This document shows positions 15,802 to 24,527 of a DNA stretch of 64,000 nucleotides, piece after piece (position 1 is the stretch's first letter; every line of letters begins with the position of its first letter). The position numbers and the translations under genes were made by a program. Source of the DNA: Stutzerimonas stutzeri (lineage in GTDB: Bacteria; Pseudomonadota; Gammaproteobacteria; Pseudomonadales; Pseudomonadaceae); assembly GCA_002345575.1 (NCBI GenBank), contig DDVX01000018.1, forward strand, positions 213,310 through 277,309. The letters run 5' to 3'. The notes beneath the pieces are model-generated. The model worked only from the letters and a program-made list of their open reading frames with translations, was not told the DNA's origin and did not search any database.

Positions 15802-16896
15802 ATGAAACGTCGCGCCTTTCTTGGCCTCGGCGGCGCACTCGCCGCGGCATCCGCCGTCGGCGGCTGGACCCTGTCATACCATGGCGAGCAGCCGCTTTTG
15901 CTATCGGCACGCAACGATGCCGATGGCCGCCACTATGCGGTCGGCTACCGGCTCGATGGCAGCTGCGTGTTTGCCACACCGGTGAACGAACGATGTCATG
16001 ACGTGCACACGCATCCATACCTGCCCCTGGCAATGTTCGTCGGGCGTCGACCCAGTCGCGAGAGCTACCTGATCGACCGCCGCGACGGTAGCTTGCTGCA
16101 GGTTCTGGCAACGCCCGAGGATCGTCACTTCTACGGCCACGGCGTGTTCCACGCCAGTGGTGACTGGTTCTACAGCACCGAGAACGATACCCGCGATGCC
16201 GGTCGTGGCGTACTCGGCATCTACCGTGTCGAAGAGCGACAACTGACTCGCGTTGGCGAGCATTCGACTCACGGCATAGGCCCGCATCAACTGCTGTGGA
16301 TGCCCGATGGCGAGACTCTGGTGATCGCCAACGGCGGCATCCGCACCGAAGCCGACAGTCGCGAGATGATGAACCTCGACGCCATGGAACCCAGTCTGGT
16401 GTTGCTACACCGCGACGGCACTCTGGTCAGCAAGGAACAGCTGCCCGAACGGATGAACAGCGTCCGCCATCTGGCAGTCGCAACCGATGGCACCGTAGTG
16501 TCCGGGCAACAGTATGAAGGCGAGCCCATGGATCAGGCGCCGCTGCTGGCGATCAAGCGCCCTGGACAGGCGTTTCAGCCCTTTCCACTGGGCGAAGCAC
16601 AGCGTCTGTTGATGAACCAGTACACCGCTAGCCTGGCGATCCACGACGAGCTGCGCCTGCTGGCGGTAACCGCACCGCGTGGCAACAAGGTTCTGCTCTG
16701 GGATCTGGACAGCGCCGAACTGCGCCAGGAAATTCATCTGCCCGACTGCGCAGGAGTCTCGGCAACGAAGGAGGGTTTTGTGGTGAGCGCCGGTCAGGGT
16801 CGCTGCAGGTTGCTCGACTGCAGCGGCAAGCGTGTTGTCAGCACACCGCTGGAACTGCCGGCAGGCCTCTGGGACAACCATCTGCGCCTGATCTGA
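15802..16896 (+). CDS. Tat-exported DUF1513 protein
   Basis: A 364-residue protein with a twin-arginine signal: MKRRAFLGLGGALAAASAVG contains RRAFLG and a hydrophobic stretch, indicating folded export to the periplasm. The rest matches the DUF1513 family, predicted to be a beta-propeller (for example HTHPYLPLAMFVGRRPSRES, HGIGPHQLLWMPDGETLVIA and NSVRHLAVATDGTVVSGQQY). Conserved last member of the imelysin operon in Pseudomonas (PA4373). Tat export suggests a cofactor-bearing protein. Biochemical activity unknown; a role in iron or haem handling is inferred from operon context only. Confidence 0.85.
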   Translation: MKRRAFLGLGGALAAASAVGGWTLSYHGEQPLLLSARNDADGRHYAVGYRLDGSCVFATPVNERCHDVHTHPYLPLAMFVGRRPSRESYLIDRRDGSLLQVLATPEDRHFYGHGVFHASGDWFYSTENDTRDAGRGVLGIYRVEERQLTRVGEHSTHGIGPHQLLWMPDGETLVIANGGIRTEADSREMMNLDAMEPSLVLLHRDGTLVSKEQLPERMNSVRHLAVATDGTVVSGQQYEGEPMDQAPLLAIKRPGQAFQPFPLGEAQRLLMNQYTASLAIHDELRLLAVTAPRGNKVLLWDLDSAELRQEIHLPDCAGVSATKEGFVVSAGQGRCRLLDCSGKRVVSTPLELPAGLWDNHLRLI

Positions 16897-16922
16897 AGGG
16901 ATTGCTGATCGCTATGGCCGTT

Positions 16923-17153
16923 TCAGCCACGCCCCACCAGGCTTTGCGACATGCTGTAGATGAACAGCAACAGATCCTGGTCGGGCTGCGCTTCAACCGA
17001 CGAGGCCTGAAGCGGACGTGGCACCGGACAGTAGCCGGCTAACTCACCTCGCGCTACGACCCTGGCATCGGGTTCGCTCCAGGCGGCCGTGCACAGCGTG
17101 ATGACACCCAGCGCACCGACCAGAAACATACCTCGTGCCATTTCAAGATTCAT
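16923..17153 (-). CDS. Small secreted hypothetical protein
   Basis: A 76-residue product starting MNLEMARGMFLVGALGVITL, with an N-terminal hydrophobic segment and likely signal-peptidase site (TAAWSEPDA), then a short mature part containing GYCPVPRPLQ. AAAGGG lies about 9 bases upstream of ATG 17153. It is convergent with the DUF1513 gene (26 bases apart) and lies beyond the rplS terminator. No family recognised. The export signal makes it plausible as a real gene, but this is not certain. Confidence 0.5.
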   Translation of the reverse strand: MNLEMARGMFLVGALGVITLCTAAWSEPDARVVARGELAGYCPVPRPLQASSVEAQPDQDLLLFIYSMSQSLVGRG

Positions 17154-17257
17154 CACGCAACCCTTTGTTATGTCGTGAGTTGAGATCTCAACTTAGTCCA
17201 AGGATTGCAAATGCACCTGAGCAAGTGACGAACGGTCATACCTCCAAATTGCGGGCA

Positions 17258-17288
17258 TAAAAAAAAGCAGCCCGAAGGCTGCTTTTTC
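17258..17288 (-). terminator. Terminator after rplS
   Basis: On the minus strand AGCAGCC (complement of 17277-17283) pairs with GGCTGCT (complement of 17266-17272) across a stable TTCG loop and runs into eight T residues. The plus strand also has a T run after the stem, so it can serve both directions. Confidence 0.92.
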
Positions 17289-17306
17289 TTGCAAGGGGAG
17301 CAGTCC

Positions 17307-17657
17307 TCAGGACAGCTTTTCCTTGATACGGGCTGCCTTTCCGGACAGCGCGCGGAGGTAGTACAGCTTGGCCTTGCGCACGTCACCGCGGCGCTTGACG
17401 ATCAGGCTGTCGACCATCGGGCTGTAGGTCTGGAAAGTACGCTCAACGCCTACGCCGCTGGAGATCTTGCGCACGGTGAAGGCGCTGTTCAGACCGCGGT
17501 TGCGCTTGCCAATCACGACGCCTTCGAACGCCTGCAGACGCTCACGATCGCCTTCCTTTACCTTGACCTGAACGATCACGGTGTCGCCAGGGGCGAAGGG
17601 AGGCAGTTCTTTGCTCATCTGCTCGGCTTCGAGCATCTGGATAATTTTGTTGGTCAT
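17307..17657 (-). CDS. rplS: 50S ribosomal protein L19
   Basis: A 116-residue L19, located at the interface of the 30S and 50S subunits. The product MTNKIIQMLEAEQMSKELPP through GDTVIVQVKVKEG, FEGVVIGKRNRG and ERTFQTYSP is unmistakable. GGAG precedes the ATG. It is the last gene of rpsP-rimM-trmD-rplS, the standard gamma-proteobacterial order, and is closed by a strong terminator. Confidence 0.98.
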   Translation of the reverse strand: MTNKIIQMLEAEQMSKELPPFAPGDTVIVQVKVKEGDRERLQAFEGVVIGKRNRGLNSAFTVRKISSGVGVERTFQTYSPMVDSLIVKRRGDVRKAKLYYLRALSGKAARIKEKLS

Positions 17658-17702
17658 GCTGTGTGCTCCTGAGACAAGCCCTTCTGGCCTGCCATCGATA
17701 CG

Positions 17703-18455
17703 TTAACTATCGTCCCGCTGACGGATGTATTCCTTCAGCAGCTTCTGTTCTTCCCCAGAAAGCGAGCGGCTATCCAGAAGATCGGCACGGCGTTCCCAGG
17801 TCCTTCCGAGGGACTGCTGCAAACGCCAGCGCCGGATGTGTTCGTGATTGCCGCTGAGCAGCACCTCTGGAACACGTTGATCCGCATACACTTCCGGTCG
17901 CGTGTAATGCGGGCAGTCGAGCAGGCCGTCGGTAAACGAATCCTCCTCGGCAGAATCAGCATGACCCAGCGCTCCGGGGAGCAAGCGGGTCACCGCATCG
18001 ATCAGCACCATGGCCGGCAGCTCGCCGCCGGACAACACGTAATCGCCAATCGACCATTCTTCGTCGACGTGCGCCTGAATAAAGCGTTCATCGATGCCTT
18101 CGTAACGCCCGGCGATGAGGATAAGTGCCTCCTCCTTCGCCAGTTCACGGACATCGGCCTGTTTCAGCTGACGTCCCTGCGGCGACAGGTAAATTACCTT
18201 CGCCTTCTCGCCAGCGGCCTGCCTGGCATCAGCCAATGCAAGCTCCAGCGGCTTGATCTTCATCACCATGCCTGGGCCGCCACCGAAGGGACGATCATCC
18301 ACCGTCTGGTGGCGATCTTCGGTATAGGCTCGCGGGTTCCAGCATTTCAGCTGGAGCAGCCCCTGCTTCACGGCGCGACTGGTAATACCGTAGTCACACA
18401 CAGCAGCGAACATGTCCGGGAACAGACTGATGACTTCTACACGGAGACTGGACAT
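17703..18455 (-). CDS. trmD: tRNA (guanine37-N1)-methyltransferase TrmD
   Basis: SPOUT-class methyltransferase that makes m1G37 in tRNAs and so prevents frameshifting. From ATG 18455 the product is 250 residues (MSSLRVEVISLFPDMFAAVC), close to the usual ~250; a longer frame would overlap rimM and is disfavoured. Family motifs include DDRPFGGGPGMVMK, LIAGRYEGIDERF (trefoil-knot SAM site), EWSIGDYVLSGGELPAM and TRPEVYADQRVPEVLLSG. Start is 5 bases after the rimM stop in the co-transcribed ribosomal operon. Confidence 0.97.
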   Translation of the reverse strand: MSSLRVEVISLFPDMFAAVCDYGITSRAVKQGLLQLKCWNPRAYTEDRHQTVDDRPFGGGPGMVMKIKPLELALADARQAAGEKAKVIYLSPQGRQLKQADVRELAKEEALILIAGRYEGIDERFIQAHVDEEWSIGDYVLSGGELPAMVLIDAVTRLLPGALGHADSAEEDSFTDGLLDCPHYTRPEVYADQRVPEVLLSGNHEHIRRWRLQQSLGRTWERRADLLDSRSLSGEEQKLLKEYIRQRDDS

Positions 18456-18460
18456 ATCGC

Positions 18461-18997
18461 TTAGAAGTCCGCGTCCCACTCAACCTGCATCTCGCCTGCC
18501 TCCAGATCGACCTTCAACACGCAGGGGTCGGTATAGGGCAGCAGACGTTCACGATCATCCAGGCTGCCTTCGAACGGCTTGACCACCAGGACATCGTTGG
18601 CGCCGGTTTCGAGCAGATGGTCGACCTTACCGAGCGTTTGCCCGAGCTGGTTGATGACCGTCAAACCCTGAAGCTGGAACCAGTAATACTCATCACCGGT
18701 CAATGACGGCAGTTCACTGCGGGGGATGCAGATCTCGAAGTCCGCGTAGGTACGCGCCTCTTCCCGATCACTCAACCCTTTTAGCGTAGCCACCAGAATC
18801 TTGCCCTGGAGGCGCCCCGTGACCAGCTCAACCTGCTTGACCTCGCCACCTCGCCTAAGCGTCCAGTTGCGATATCCCAGCAGATTGTCGATGGGATCGG
18901 TAAAGGAATAGACCTTCACGTCACCCCGCACGCCATGCACCGAAACGATCTTGCCGATTACGATCAAATCCTCGGCCGGAGCTGACGTTGTATTCAT
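18461..18997 (-). CDS. rimM: 16S rRNA processing protein RimM
   Basis: A 178-residue 30S maturation factor that binds S19 and helps assemble the 3' head domain of 16S rRNA. The N-terminal RimM domain holds VIGKIVSVHGVRGDVKVYSF; the C-terminal PRC-barrel holds ELPSLTGDEYYWFQLQGLTV and ETGANDVLVVKP. It lies 5 bases downstream of rpsP and 5 upstream of trmD. Length is normal. Confidence 0.97.
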   Translation of the reverse strand: MNTTSAPAEDLIVIGKIVSVHGVRGDVKVYSFTDPIDNLLGYRNWTLRRGGEVKQVELVTGRLQGKILVATLKGLSDREEARTYADFEICIPRSELPSLTGDEYYWFQLQGLTVINQLGQTLGKVDHLLETGANDVLVVKPFEGSLDDRERLLPYTDPCVLKVDLEAGEMQVEWDADF

Positions 18998-19002
18998 GCG
19001 AT

Positions 19003-19254
19003 TCAGGCAGCGGCCTTGGCAGCATCCTTCAGCAGCTGAGCAACGCGCTCAGACGGCTGTGCACCCTGGCTCAGCCAGTAGGTAGCACGTTCCTGGTTGA
19101 CGGACAGCTTCACTTCAGCACCCGAAGCAATCGGGTTGAAGAAGCCGATACGCTCAACGAAACGACCATCGCGCGGGTTGCGGCTGTTGGTCACGGTCAG
19201 GTGGTAGAAAGGGCGCTTCTTGGAGCCGCCACGGGCGAGACGAATAGTTACCAT
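19003..19254 (-). CDS. rpsP: 30S ribosomal protein S16
   Basis: An 83-residue S16, starting MVTIRLARGGSKKRPFYHL with NSRNPRDGRFVERIGFFNP typical of the family. First gene of the rpsP-rimM-trmD-rplS operon. About 75 bases of leader separate its ATG from a near-consensus promoter. Length and sequence are standard. Confidence 0.98.
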   Translation of the reverse strand: MVTIRLARGGSKKRPFYHLTVTNSRNPRDGRFVERIGFFNPIASGAEVKLSVNQERATYWLSQGAQPSERVAQLLKDAAKAAA

Positions 19255-19329
19255 GTGAACATCGTTCCTGTAGTCGGTGCTAACTTAAGGCACACACTTA
19301 AAATGGGCCTATGGCCCGAAAGGCCGCGC

Positions 19330-19358
19330 ATTTTACGAGTAAAAGCGGCAAGCATCAA
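19330..19358 (-). promoter_or_regulatory. Sigma-70 promoter of the rpsP operon
   Basis: On the minus strand TTGATG (complement of 19353-19358) and TAAAAT (complement of 19330-19335) are separated by exactly 17 bases. The position, about 75 bases before rpsP, and the convincing spacing make this the likely operon promoter. A GGGCC/GGCCC hairpin at 19305-19317 lies in the leader. Confidence 0.7.
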
Positions 19359-19431
19359 GCTGCAGCCACAAGTAAATGCAAAAGCCGAATCAATAGATCA
19401 TTCTCCACGACCGCGCGGCTTGCGGCGCAAG

Positions 19432-20808
19432 TCAGAACTTAGGCATCCCGCCACCGGGGAACATGCCGCTCATCCCGCGCATCATCTTAGTCATGCCGCC
19501 CTTACCAGCGACCTTTTTCATCATTTTCTGCATCTGTTTGTGCTGCTTGATCAACCGCCCGATATCCTGCACCTGGGTGCCGGAGCCCATGGCGATGCGG
19601 CGCTTGCGCGAGCCGCTGATGATGTCCGGATTGCGTCGCTCGACAGGCGTCATCGAGTTGATGATGGCTTCCATCTGCTTGAACTGCTTCTCCGCCGCCC
19701 CTTGGGCGCCGCCCATCTGGGACAGATTCATGCCGCCGATGGAGGGCAGCTTATCCATCAGACCGCCGAGGCCGCCCATGTTCTTCATTTGCTGCAGCTG
19801 GTCGCGGAAGTCTTCCAGATCGAAGCCTTTGCCCTTCTTCAGCTTCTTGGTGAGCTTCTCGGCCTTTTCCCGATCCATGGTCTGCTCGGCCTGCTCAATC
19901 AGACTGAGCACATCACCCATACCAAGAATGCGCGAGGCGATACGATCCGGATGGAAGGGCTCGAGCGCATCGCTCTTCTCCCCCATGCCGAGGAATTTGA
20001 TCGGCTTGCCGGTCACCTGTCGTACCGACAGCGCCGCACCACCGCGCGCATCACCATCGACCTTGGTCAGCACCACACCGGTCAGCGGCAACGCTTCACC
20101 GAAGGCTCGGGCAGTATTCGCCGCATCCTGACCGGTCATGGCATCGACCACGAACAGGGTTTCAGCCGGGTTGACGGCAGCATGTATTGCCTGGATCTCA
20201 GCCATCATCTCGGCATCGATGGCCAGACGACCGGCGGTATCAACCAGTACCACGTCGATGAATTTCAGCTTGGCTTCACGGACCGCCGCCTGCGCGATAT
20301 CTACCGGCTTCTGGCTGATATCGGACGGGAAGAAGGTCGCACCGACTTCCGCCGCCAACGTCTCCAGCTGTTTGATGGCCGCAGGACGGTAGACGTCGGC
20401 CGACACCACCATCACGGTCTTCTTCTTGCGCTCCTGCAGGAAGCGCGCAAGCTTGCCGACCGTGGTGGTCTTACCCGCGCCCTGCAGGCCAGCCATAAGC
20501 ACCACGGCGGGCGGCGTTACGCTCAACGCCAGGTCTTCGTTGGCCGCGCCCATCAGTTCTTCGAGCTCGGCGCGAACAATCTTCACAAACGCCTGGCCTG
20601 GCGTCAGGCTCTTGGAAACCTCAGTACCGACGGCCCGGTCTTTGACCCTGGCGACGAAATCCTTGACCACCGGCAGCGCGACATCCGCCTCAAGCAGTGC
20701 CATCCGCACTTCGCGCAGGGTGTCCTTGATGTTGTCCTCGGTCAGCTTGGCCTTGCCGGTGACATGGCGAAGCGTTTGCGAGAGGCGATCGGTTAGGTTT
20801 TCAAACAT
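19432..20808 (-). CDS. ffh: Signal recognition particle GTPase Ffh
   Basis: SRP54 homologue that binds 4.5S RNA and hydrophobic signal sequences and delivers ribosomes to FtsY. 458 residues: N domain 1-90, G domain with P-loop GLQGAGKTT at 107-115, DTAGRL and TKVDGDARGG, then the M domain with its methionine-rich C-terminus (MKKVAGKGGMTKMMRGMSGM). A perfect TATAAT lies on the minus strand at 20846-20851, about 40 bases before the ATG, though its -35 is weak. Confidence 0.98.
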   Translation of the reverse strand: MFENLTDRLSQTLRHVTGKAKLTEDNIKDTLREVRMALLEADVALPVVKDFVARVKDRAVGTEVSKSLTPGQAFVKIVRAELEELMGAANEDLALSVTPPAVVLMAGLQGAGKTTTVGKLARFLQERKKKTVMVVSADVYRPAAIKQLETLAAEVGATFFPSDISQKPVDIAQAAVREAKLKFIDVVLVDTAGRLAIDAEMMAEIQAIHAAVNPAETLFVVDAMTGQDAANTARAFGEALPLTGVVLTKVDGDARGGAALSVRQVTGKPIKFLGMGEKSDALEPFHPDRIASRILGMGDVLSLIEQAEQTMDREKAEKLTKKLKKGKGFDLEDFRDQLQQMKNMGGLGGLMDKLPSIGGMNLSQMGGAQGAAEKQFKQMEAIINSMTPVERRNPDIISGSRKRRIAMGSGTQVQDIGRLIKQHKQMQKMMKKVAGKGGMTKMMRGMSGMFPGGGMPKF

Positions 20809-21019
20809 GAGCCATTTCCACGCTGAAATGTGGTTAAGGGGCGCGATTATAGAAGCTGCGAGCCCTGCGCCGGTACCCCATCATCACCGCTATTGGTGCA
20901 GATAGCCAAACCAGGCACGGTAGCGAGTGTCCGATACGCGACAATCGTACATGCCCCTATGCTTTTGAAGCTCCGGGGTTTGTGCCACACTCAGCAACTT
21001 TCGAGCCTGTTAAAAGACT

Positions 21020-21820
21020 ATGCACCCTTTGCTACCGAGCCTGGCTGCCGCCTGTCTCTACGCTGGCATAACCGGATATCAAGGCCTGCGACTGGCGCAA
21101 CGAGCGACGCCGGACAAACGCCTGCTGGCCGCCCTTGGCGTGCTGGCATTGATCGCCCACAGCGTGAGCCTTTTCATCCAGCTGCTTTCGCCCAGCGGCC
21201 TGCACCTGGACTTCTTTACCGCCTCGAGCCTGATTGCCGCGGCAGTAACCCTGCTGATCCTGCTCGCCTTGTCTCGCATGCCGGTTGAGAACCTTCTGCT
21301 GCTGCTTTTCCCGCTGAGTTGTCTGGCGGTACTTTTCGCCCAGTTCGCACCCTCCGGCACCGCGCCTGCAATCAACGGTGACCCGGGCATTCTCGCGCAT
21401 ATCCTGTTTTCCATCCTGGCCTATGGGATGCTCACCATCGCCGTGTTCCAGTCTCTGCTGCTGCTCCTGCAGGATCACCACCTCAGGCACAAGCATCCTT
21501 CAGGCGTGATCAGGAACTTCCCACCGCTGCAGACCATGGAAACCCTGCTGTTCGGATTCCTCCTGGCCGGATGGATATTGCTGTCGGCCTCGCTGATCAC
21601 CGGCTGGTTGTTTCTCGAAAACCTGTTCGCACAGCATCTGGTACACAAGACCCTGCTTTCGGTCGTCGCCTGGATTGTTTTCGGTCTGCTGCTGTGGGGT
21701 CGCCACCGACTCGGCTGGCGCGGCTACAAAGCCATTCGCTGGACGCTCGCCGGCTTCTGCCTGCTGATGCTGGCCTATTTCGGCAGCAAACTGGTTCGCG
21801 AATTCATCCTGCACATCTGA
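21020..21820 (+). CDS. CcsA/YpjD-like cytochrome c assembly family membrane protein
   Basis: A 266-residue protein with about eight transmembrane helices, matching the CcsA/ResC-like 'cytochrome c assembly protein' family (YpjD type; PA3747 by position next to ffh). The conserved segment GDPGILAHILFSILAYGMLT carries a histidine typical of haem-handling members. Pseudomonads have a separate ccm system for cytochrome c maturation, so a direct role in haem ligation is uncertain. It diverges from ffh and is followed after 10 bases by the CNNM/CBS gene, with which it is probably co-transcribed. Confidence 0.82.
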   Translation: MHPLLPSLAAACLYAGITGYQGLRLAQRATPDKRLLAALGVLALIAHSVSLFIQLLSPSGLHLDFFTASSLIAAAVTLLILLALSRMPVENLLLLLFPLSCLAVLFAQFAPSGTAPAINGDPGILAHILFSILAYGMLTIAVFQSLLLLLQDHHLRHKHPSGVIRNFPPLQTMETLLFGFLLAGWILLSASLITGWLFLENLFAQHLVHKTLLSVVAWIVFGLLLWGRHRLGWRGYKAIRWTLAGFCLLMLAYFGSKLVREFILHI

Positions 21821-21830
21821 AGGCAGCCTC

Positions 21831-23123
21831 GTGGAAAGTTTACACCCCGGCTTTTTGCTCGGTTTACTGGTCTTCCTGCTGCTGTGCTCCGCATTCTTTT
21901 CCAGCTCGGAAACCGGAATGCTCAGCCTCAACCGCTATCGTCTCCGGCATCAGGCCAGAGAAGGCCATCGAGGCGCCAAACGCGCCATCGAGTTGCTGTC
22001 CAGACCCGACCGCCTGCTCGGCACCATCCTGGTAGGCAACAACTTCGTCAACATTCTTGCGTCATCGATTGCAACAGTGCTGGCGATGCAGCTTTGGGGC
22101 GAAGCCGGGATCGCCATAGCCACGATCGGCCTGACCATCGTGCTGCTGATCTTTGGTGAAATAACACCCAAGACGCTTGCCGCACTACGGCCCGAGGCAA
22201 TCGCCTACCCGGTCAGCCTGCCCCTGCTGATACTGCAGAAAGTGCTGTACCCGCTGGTCGCACTACTTGGCTGGATCAGCAGCGGCCTGCTCAGGCTGCT
22301 TGGCGTCGACCCGTCCAATAAAGGCACCGACAGCCTGTCCACCGAAGAGTTGCGCAGCGTGGTGCGCGAGTCCGGCAGCAACTTGCCGATGAATCGCCAG
22401 AGCATGCTGCTCGGCATTCTCGACCTGGAGCGCGTCACCGTCGATGACATTATGATTCCGCGCAACGAAATCACCGGCATCGACCTCGAAGACGACCTTG
22501 AAACCATCATCAGCCAGCTGCGCACCACGCCACACACGCGCCTACCAGTATTCCAAAAGGACATCAATCATATCGAGGGCGTCGTCCACATGCGGCAGAT
22601 CGCCCGTCTGCTCAGCCACGATCAGTTGACCAAGGATAGTCTGCTCGACGCCTGTAACGCCCCCTATTTCGTGCCTGAAAACACCCCACTATCGACCCAG
22701 CTGCTCAACTTTCAGAAGCAGAAAAGGCGAATCGGCATCGTTGTCGACGAGTACGGTGACGTGCTGGGCATCGTCACCCTGGAAGATATTCTCGAAGAGA
22801 TCGTCGGTGAATTCAGCAACCAGGACGCCCTGCGCAGTCCCGATATTCACCCCCAGGACGATGGCACGCTGGTTATCGACGGCGCCGCCTACCTGCGCGA
22901 GATTAACCGCGCCCTCAGTTGGCAGCTGCCCTGTGATGGCCCTAAGACGCTCAATGGGCTGATCACCGAAGCCCTGGAAGAGATTCCCGATAGCGGCATC
23001 TGCCTGCAGATCGGCGCATATCGACTGGAAGTACTCCAGGCCGCTGACAATCGGGTGAAAAGCGTGAGAGCCTGGCTCGCCGAAGAGGCGGCTGCAGCCT
23101 CCGACGACACCGAACAGCTATAG
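21831..23123 (+). CDS. CNNM/CorB-type transporter with CBS and CorC domains
   Basis: A 430-residue membrane protein: DUF21/CNNM transmembrane domain (about 1-190, with FFSSSETGMLSLNRYRLR), paired CBS domains (about 195-330, with IEGVVHMRQIARLL and IGIVVDEYGDVLGIVTLEDI) and a C-terminal CorC/HlyC FAD-like domain. Members are linked to Mg2+/Co2+ export and are Mg-ATP sensitive through the CBS pair. The start is GTG 21831, because AGGCAGC lies just upstream and the frame begins there. PA3748-like by position. Confidence 0.88.
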   Translation: MESLHPGFLLGLLVFLLLCSAFFSSSETGMLSLNRYRLRHQAREGHRGAKRAIELLSRPDRLLGTILVGNNFVNILASSIATVLAMQLWGEAGIAIATIGLTIVLLIFGEITPKTLAALRPEAIAYPVSLPLLILQKVLYPLVALLGWISSGLLRLLGVDPSNKGTDSLSTEELRSVVRESGSNLPMNRQSMLLGILDLERVTVDDIMIPRNEITGIDLEDDLETIISQLRTTPHTRLPVFQKDINHIEGVVHMRQIARLLSHDQLTKDSLLDACNAPYFVPENTPLSTQLLNFQKQKRRIGIVVDEYGDVLGIVTLEDILEEIVGEFSNQDALRSPDIHPQDDGTLVIDGAAYLREINRALSWQLPCDGPKTLNGLITEALEEIPDSGICLQIGAYRLEVLQAADNRVKSVRAWLAEEAAAASDDTEQL

Positions 23124-23124
23124 G

Positions 23125-24306
23125 CTAAAACTGCGTATCGATTACCGTTGCTGCCCGTAGCGCCTTCGCTCGCGCCGCTTCGGTTGACTCACCGCGCGCC
23201 AGGGCCACGCCCATGCGCCTCTGGCCACTGACCTCCGGCTTGCCGAACAAGCGCAACGCAGTATCCGGCTCAGCCATTGCGGCAGCAAGATTGCCGAAGC
23301 TGACCTGCTTGCTCTCGCCTTCCACCAGCACCACTGCCGAAGCCGAAGGCCCAAGCTGGCGAATCACAGGGATAGGCAGACCGAGAATCGCCCGCGCGTG
23401 CAGGGCGAACTCAGACAGATCCTGGGAAATCAGTGTCACCAGGCCGGTATCGTGGGGCCGCGGCGAGATCTCGCAGAACCAGACCTGGTCATCTTTGACG
23501 AACAGCTCCACGCCAAACACGCCACGCCCGCCAAGTGCCTCAGTGACAGCTAGCGCAATGCGCTCGGCCTCGGCCATGGCGCCCGCGCTCATCGGCTGGG
23601 GCTGCCAGGACTCCTGGTAATCACCTTTTTCCTGGCGATGCCCGACCGGCTGACAGAACATGGTGCCGCCGGCATGGCGAACCGTCAGCAGGGTAATTTC
23701 GTAATCGAAGTCGATAAAGCCCTCGACGATCACCCGACCCTTGCCGGCACGCCCTCCCGCTTGGGCGTAGTCCCAGGCGGACTCGATATCCGCTTCACCG
23801 CGCAATACCGATTGCCCCTTGCCGGATGAACTCATGACCGGCTTGATCAGACATGGAAAACCGATAGCCAGCACAGCGCTGCGGCAGTCTTCCAGAGAGT
23901 CGGCGAAGCGATACGGGGATGTCGGCAGCCCCAGCTCTTCGGCTGCCAGGCGGCGAATTCCCTCGCGGTTCATGGTCAGCTGCGCAGCACGCGCGGTGGG
24001 AATCACGGTGAAGCCTTCGGCCTCCAGCTCGACCAACGTTGCCGTGGCGATGGCCTCGATCTCGGGGACGATATAGTGCGGCTTTTCCCGCTCTATGACC
24101 GCGCGCAACGCAGCGCCGTCGAGCATATCGATAACGTGGTGACGATGCGCAACCTGCATGGCCGGCGCATTGGCGTAGCGATCTACGGCGATCACCTCGA
24201 CGCCCAGACGTTGCAGTTCGATCACCAGCTCCTTGCCCAGCTCGCCAGAACCGCACAGCAGGACGCGAACAGCGCTGGCAGACAGCGGAGTGCCGATACG
24301 TGGCAT
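23125..24306 (-). CDS. purT: Formate-dependent GAR formyltransferase PurT
   Basis: ATP-grasp enzyme that makes formyl-GAR from GAR, ATP and free formate (purine step 3, folate-independent). 393 residues, normal length: GSGELGKELVIELQRLGVEV at the N-terminus, CLIKPVMSSSGKGQSV in the ATP-binding lid, FCEISPRPHDTGLVTLISQD at the active site. GAGG precedes ATG 24306. It ends 2 bases from the convergent CNNM gene. Its formate supply can come from PurU, also encoded in this window. Confidence 0.97.
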   Translation of the reverse strand: MPRIGTPLSASAVRVLLCGSGELGKELVIELQRLGVEVIAVDRYANAPAMQVAHRHHVIDMLDGAALRAVIEREKPHYIVPEIEAIATATLVELEAEGFTVIPTARAAQLTMNREGIRRLAAEELGLPTSPYRFADSLEDCRSAVLAIGFPCLIKPVMSSSGKGQSVLRGEADIESAWDYAQAGGRAGKGRVIVEGFIDFDYEITLLTVRHAGGTMFCQPVGHRQEKGDYQESWQPQPMSAGAMAEAERIALAVTEALGGRGVFGVELFVKDDQVWFCEISPRPHDTGLVTLISQDLSEFALHARAILGLPIPVIRQLGPSASAVVLVEGESKQVSFGNLAAAMAEPDTALRLFGKPEVSGQRRMGVALARGESTEAARAKALRAATVIDTQF

Positions 24307-24332
24307 GGCTTCCCTCGTTTACGATTGAATGA

Positions 24333-24527
24333 TTACAACAGCTGGCCGCGCTCGCGGGCCCGCTCATGACAACGCAACAGCACTTCCCGCCGCTCGCTGT
24401 TGTTCAACCGACTCCAGCGAATGATCTCGTCGACGTTACGCTGGCAACCGGTGCAGACATCCGTCTCGTCCAGCGCGCAGATGCTCACACAGGGCGAAGC
24501 AATCGGTTTCTCGGCCGGCTCAGACAT
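24333..24527 (-). CDS. DUF1289 protein
   Basis: A 64-residue DUF1289 protein with the diagnostic Cys pattern CVSICALDETDVCTGCQR, suggesting a small metal- or Fe-S-binding domain, and an arginine-rich helix after it. ATG 24527 overlaps the stop of the upstream gamma carbonic anhydrase gene by one base (TGATG), so it is translationally coupled to it. Function unknown. Confidence 0.8.
   Translation of the reverse strand: MSEPAEKPIASPCVSICALDETDVCTGCQRNVDEIIRWSRLNNSERREVLLRCHERARERGQLL

Noticed and set aside
18988..20796. 602-codon open frame on the plus strand across rpsP and ffh
   Set aside because: It is antisense to two secure genes and shows the low-complexity His/Arg/Leu pattern typical of a shadow frame in GC-rich DNA.
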